A DNA stretch of 64,000 nt from Macrobrachium rosenbergii. Taxonomy: Eukaryota; Arthropoda; Malacostraca; Decapoda; Palaemonidae. The translations under genes and the position numbers were made by a program. The number at the start of each line of letters is the position of its first letter. Position 1 is the stretch's first letter. The notes beneath the pieces are model-generated. The model worked only from the letters and a program-made list of their open reading frames with translations. It was not told where the DNA came from and made no database searches. The DNA lies in assembly GCF_040412425.1 (NCBI RefSeq), contig NC_089743.1, positions 80,822,471 through 80,886,470 of the forward strand. The letters are read 5' to 3'. Of this stretch, positions 61,079 to 64,000 are shown piece after piece.

Positions 61079-64000
61079 ATGTCAGACACTAGTGCTTCTA
61101 AAAACCGGTATTGTAGCAAGGGCTGCAATACCAGGTTGACATCCTCTAAATATGACATCTTCTAAATATGCCTTACATTCTATTTGTTATCATTGCTGAG
61201 GACAAATTTGTTCTCCCAAATTGACATGTGAGGAGTGCAAAGACTGGGACAACAGTAAATGGAGAATTTTAACTTCTCATTTAGACAGGTTAGAAAAAGC
61301 TAGACAGAGAAAGGCGGCTGCTAGAGCCGAGGCTAGGGGATCAGTGTCTTCTTCACCTAAACCATTACTTTCAACACCTGTGACTGCTTTTTCTCCTATT
61401 CCCAGTTCTCTTGCGTTCCCTTCTACTCGTTACCTGGCTTCTATCCCTCTGAACGTAGTGCCATTGCCAGTCTCGAAGCCCAGATTGACAAAAAATTTGA
61501 CGCATTAGCAGATACCGTCGCTAAAATAGGAGCTTCAGTGAAAGTCCTTTCAGACAAGGCAAGTGTTAGTGACCCTGGTGCAAGTGTTTTGTCAGTGGAG
61601 GGGGTGGCTACTCGTCCCACCGATGCTCCTAGACTGAGGTCCCTGCAAACTCCCTTAAACCTGGGAGGAGACAAACCATAAGTCCAAGGGAGGTCGGTGG
61701 GGTTTGCCCATGTGTAGTTCCTCCCTCAGCCGAACCTGTTGCTGTCTCCCAGTTATCGGTGGATAACCGCTGGAAAGGTGTACAAGTGGACCCTCGCACT
61801 TTGCCTTCCAGTGGATCAGACTCTAATGAGTCCAAAGGGCACAGCTGGCATTTCCAAGATTCTTCCAGGCCATTGAAAAGGCTTGCAATGGAGGAGCAGG
61901 TTCCCACGATCCCTCGTAAGCGCCATAGGCACCAGGAGCCCTATTGTAGCTTTTGGGATGTCACATAGCTCCCAGTGGCTCCCAGGCACCCAATGGCCTC
62001 TAAGTGCCAAGTGGATTCTAGATATCCAAAGGGAGTAGATCATCCCGTGGGATCAAAGGGCTCAGTGGCTCCTAAGAGTCCAATGGGAGCAATTCACCCA
62101 GTGGCTCCCAATCTCCCAGTGAAAGCAAAACATAGTGAAGTGTTAGAATATTCTCCTGTTTCTGAAGGTTCTTTAGATTCGGATTCTCTGTAAACAGCGG
62201 GGCAACCTGTTTCAGTGCCACCTCCTGTTAAGATTCAGGAAGCAACAGTTGCGTGTTCGACACCTGTTGTTGAGGACTCGGTTCCTCCCCTTCGCCTGAA
62301 GTTGACGTCTTTACCTCTCCCACGGACTCAGAATTCCTCGTTTATCCCAGTTCATCGTCATTTGGATGATATCCTGTAACTTCTAAATAAGCCTTTGGCT
62401 ACTCCTCAGGTGCCAGAGGAAGCTCAACAAGACTTAGCTCTTTCCTCTGTTTCTTTGGCAGAGGAGAAACTAGAATAAGAACAACCTTCTTCATCTTTAT
62501 GCATCCCTCCTGAATTATGGTATTTTTTGTTTTCCCACTTACTTTTCTCTTGCAGTGCTGTCTTCTCCTGGATCTGTCTTTATGTTAAGACAGCTGTAGG
62601 AACTGCCAAGCTACCTGAGATGGTATTATCCATTTCGTCTAGAAAGCATTATCAGGCATTGACTCTTGGTTATCCGAGAAGACAGAGATGGACAAAGCTT
62701 TGTTTTGTTCTCCTCTGTCTTGACTGCCTAAAAGGAGATATGTGCACTGGCAGTCCCCAGTTATCAGCGATCTGGTTTTTTGGGGCTTGTCTAGCGACGA
62801 AAATATGCAATTTTCTGCACCGATTTCTGCTTATCGGCGCCGATAATGATGTATTGGTGCCAGTACACACCTAACAGAGGCACCAATAACTGAAAATCGC
62901 CGATTTTTGGTTATCGGCGATTTTCACTTATCGTCTTGTTGTCGGAACAGAACCCCTGCCGATAACCAGGGACTACCTGTATCATGCAGCCAGGGAAGCT
63001 CCATCCTCCCAAGGGGACTTCTCCGGCCTCATCAGTCCTGCATGCAGATCTTCATTTGACTCGGCCAAGATCATGTTTTCCCTCACAGAGTTGGACCATA
63101 TAGTGAAGGACACTTTTAAAATGTTTGAAATTTTCAGTTTCCTTGACTGGACTGTGGGGGCCTTAACTAAAAAAATCGAGGATTGCACTTCCCTTCAAAA
63201 CAGTTTTGCAGCAGATTGTCTCAGGGGTACTTTTCTGTGCTGATAAAGCAATGAGAGATGGAGCCCAGGAATTAGTGCACTTTTTTTGACATGCATTTTC
63301 AAGAAAAGGGAGCTGTGGTGCTCATTCACTGCTAACAGAGTTACCCCTTCTCAAAGATCCTCCCTTCTTTTTGCTCCAGTGCACAAAGACAGTCTTTTTC
63401 CGCAAGCTACAGTAGAACATGTAGCAACGGAACTTCAAAAGAAGGCAACGCATGACCTGCTGGCACAATCAACCAAAAGGCCTAAGAATTCAAACCATAA
63501 TCCTACAGTTTCTTTTAATCAGAGATCTTTCTCTCCAGATCAACCACGGCCCTTTCGAGGGGACAGAGGAAGGGCACAATCTCGCCCATGCTCGAACTTC
63601 AAATCTATTCGGCCGATCAGCAAGAAATCTACTTCCAGACCCTCCTCTAGCAAGGTAGAATCCAGTCCTCCATATCCCAGTGGGTGCCATACTTCTTCAG
63701 TTTTGGAAAAGATTGGAAACAAGATCTGTGGAGCCTTGGGTGCTGAAAGTGCTCAAAGAAGGGTATTCAATCCTACTCAAGGAGAAATCCCCATTGACAT
63801 CTCCTATCGCCTTGAAGGTATCAGAGGGCTCCGAAAGATTTTTGGCCCTCTCAGCCGAGGTTTCAGCTCTTCTCATGAAAAGAGCAACAGAGGTGGTAGA
63901 GGACTTATCGTCGGAGGGATTTTACAACCGACTATTTGTCGTTCCCAATTCATCAGGAGGTTGGAGACCTGTCCTGGCCATAAGCACTCTGAACTTCTTT
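61079..64000 (+). mobile_element. DIRS-like retrotransposon, 5' half (gag and RT start), runs off window
   Basis: Begins with a Cys-rich gag-like start (ATG 61079; CSKGC, then TCEECKDWDNSKW near 61224-61262) and a long Pro/Ser-rich gag region with stops. After a MITE insertion (62743-62981), later gag-like frames continue. From about 63683 an uninterrupted frame of 106 codons to the window end matches the N-terminal RT region of DIRS elements: KVLKEGYSILL (about 63740), GFYNRLFVVPNSSGGWRPVL (63920-63979). It lies in the ARMH3 intron after coding exon 12, same strand. Confidence 0.82.
62743..62981. mobile_element. MITE family M1, copy B, inside DIRS gag
   Basis: About 239 bases. Left end GGCAGTCCCCAGTTATCAGC, right end GATAACCAGGGACTACCTGTA-like (62961-62981). 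The interior shares TTGTCTAGCGACGA and TTATCGGCGCC words with copy A. It interrupts the DIRS gag-like sequence. Confidence 0.85.

Overview
This window is eukaryotic nuclear DNA, most likely from a decapod crustacean. The evidence is intron-rich genes, very heavy dinucleotide and trinucleotide microsatellites, and a dense mix of DIRS, GalEa-like copia, Tigger/pogo, piggyBac-like and non-LTR elements, together with dispersed repeats that I know as common in decapods. The order is an inference from repeat style and not a database result. No bacterial features are present.

Two protein genes can be reconstructed exon by exon, both on the + strand. The first (coding 3927-15855, 11 coding exons, 767 residues, AATAAA at 16093) encodes a RING, B-box-like zinc finger, coiled-coil and NHL-propeller protein of the TRIM32/Thin/NHL-1 type, a probable E3 ubiquitin ligase. 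The second (coding 26520-60373, 12 coding exons, 614 residues, 3' end outside the window) is ARMH3 (C10orf76), the Golgi armadillo-like protein that partners PI4KB. All junctions obey GT-AG and keep phase. Both genes have an acceptor just before the start codon, so each has at least one upstream non-coding exon that I could not place.

Layout: 1-3.9 kb is flank or 5' intron with microsatellites, a foldback element and a dispersed repeat. 3.9-16.1 kb is the TRIM-NHL gene. 16.1-26.5 kb is intergenic or ARMH3 5' flank, with a cluster of inverted SINE-like and foldback copies at 17.8-20.1 kb. 26.5-64 kb is ARMH3, whose introns hold most of the mobile DNA: a satellite array bounded by piggyBac-like ends, a deleted Tigger element, two MITE families, two non-LTR fragments, a DIRS 3' half with a copia element at its end, a Tigger transposase pseudogene next to a piggyBac-like remnant, and a DIRS 5' half running off the window.

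The two genes have no evident functional link. The main biology outside them is the nesting of mobile elements and the repeated association of microsatellites with hairpin loops, splice donors and decayed transposon coding sequence. I found no clear novel gene system; the most distinctive signals are the foldback/(TA)n family, the satellite with transposon-like ends and the inverted SINE cluster.
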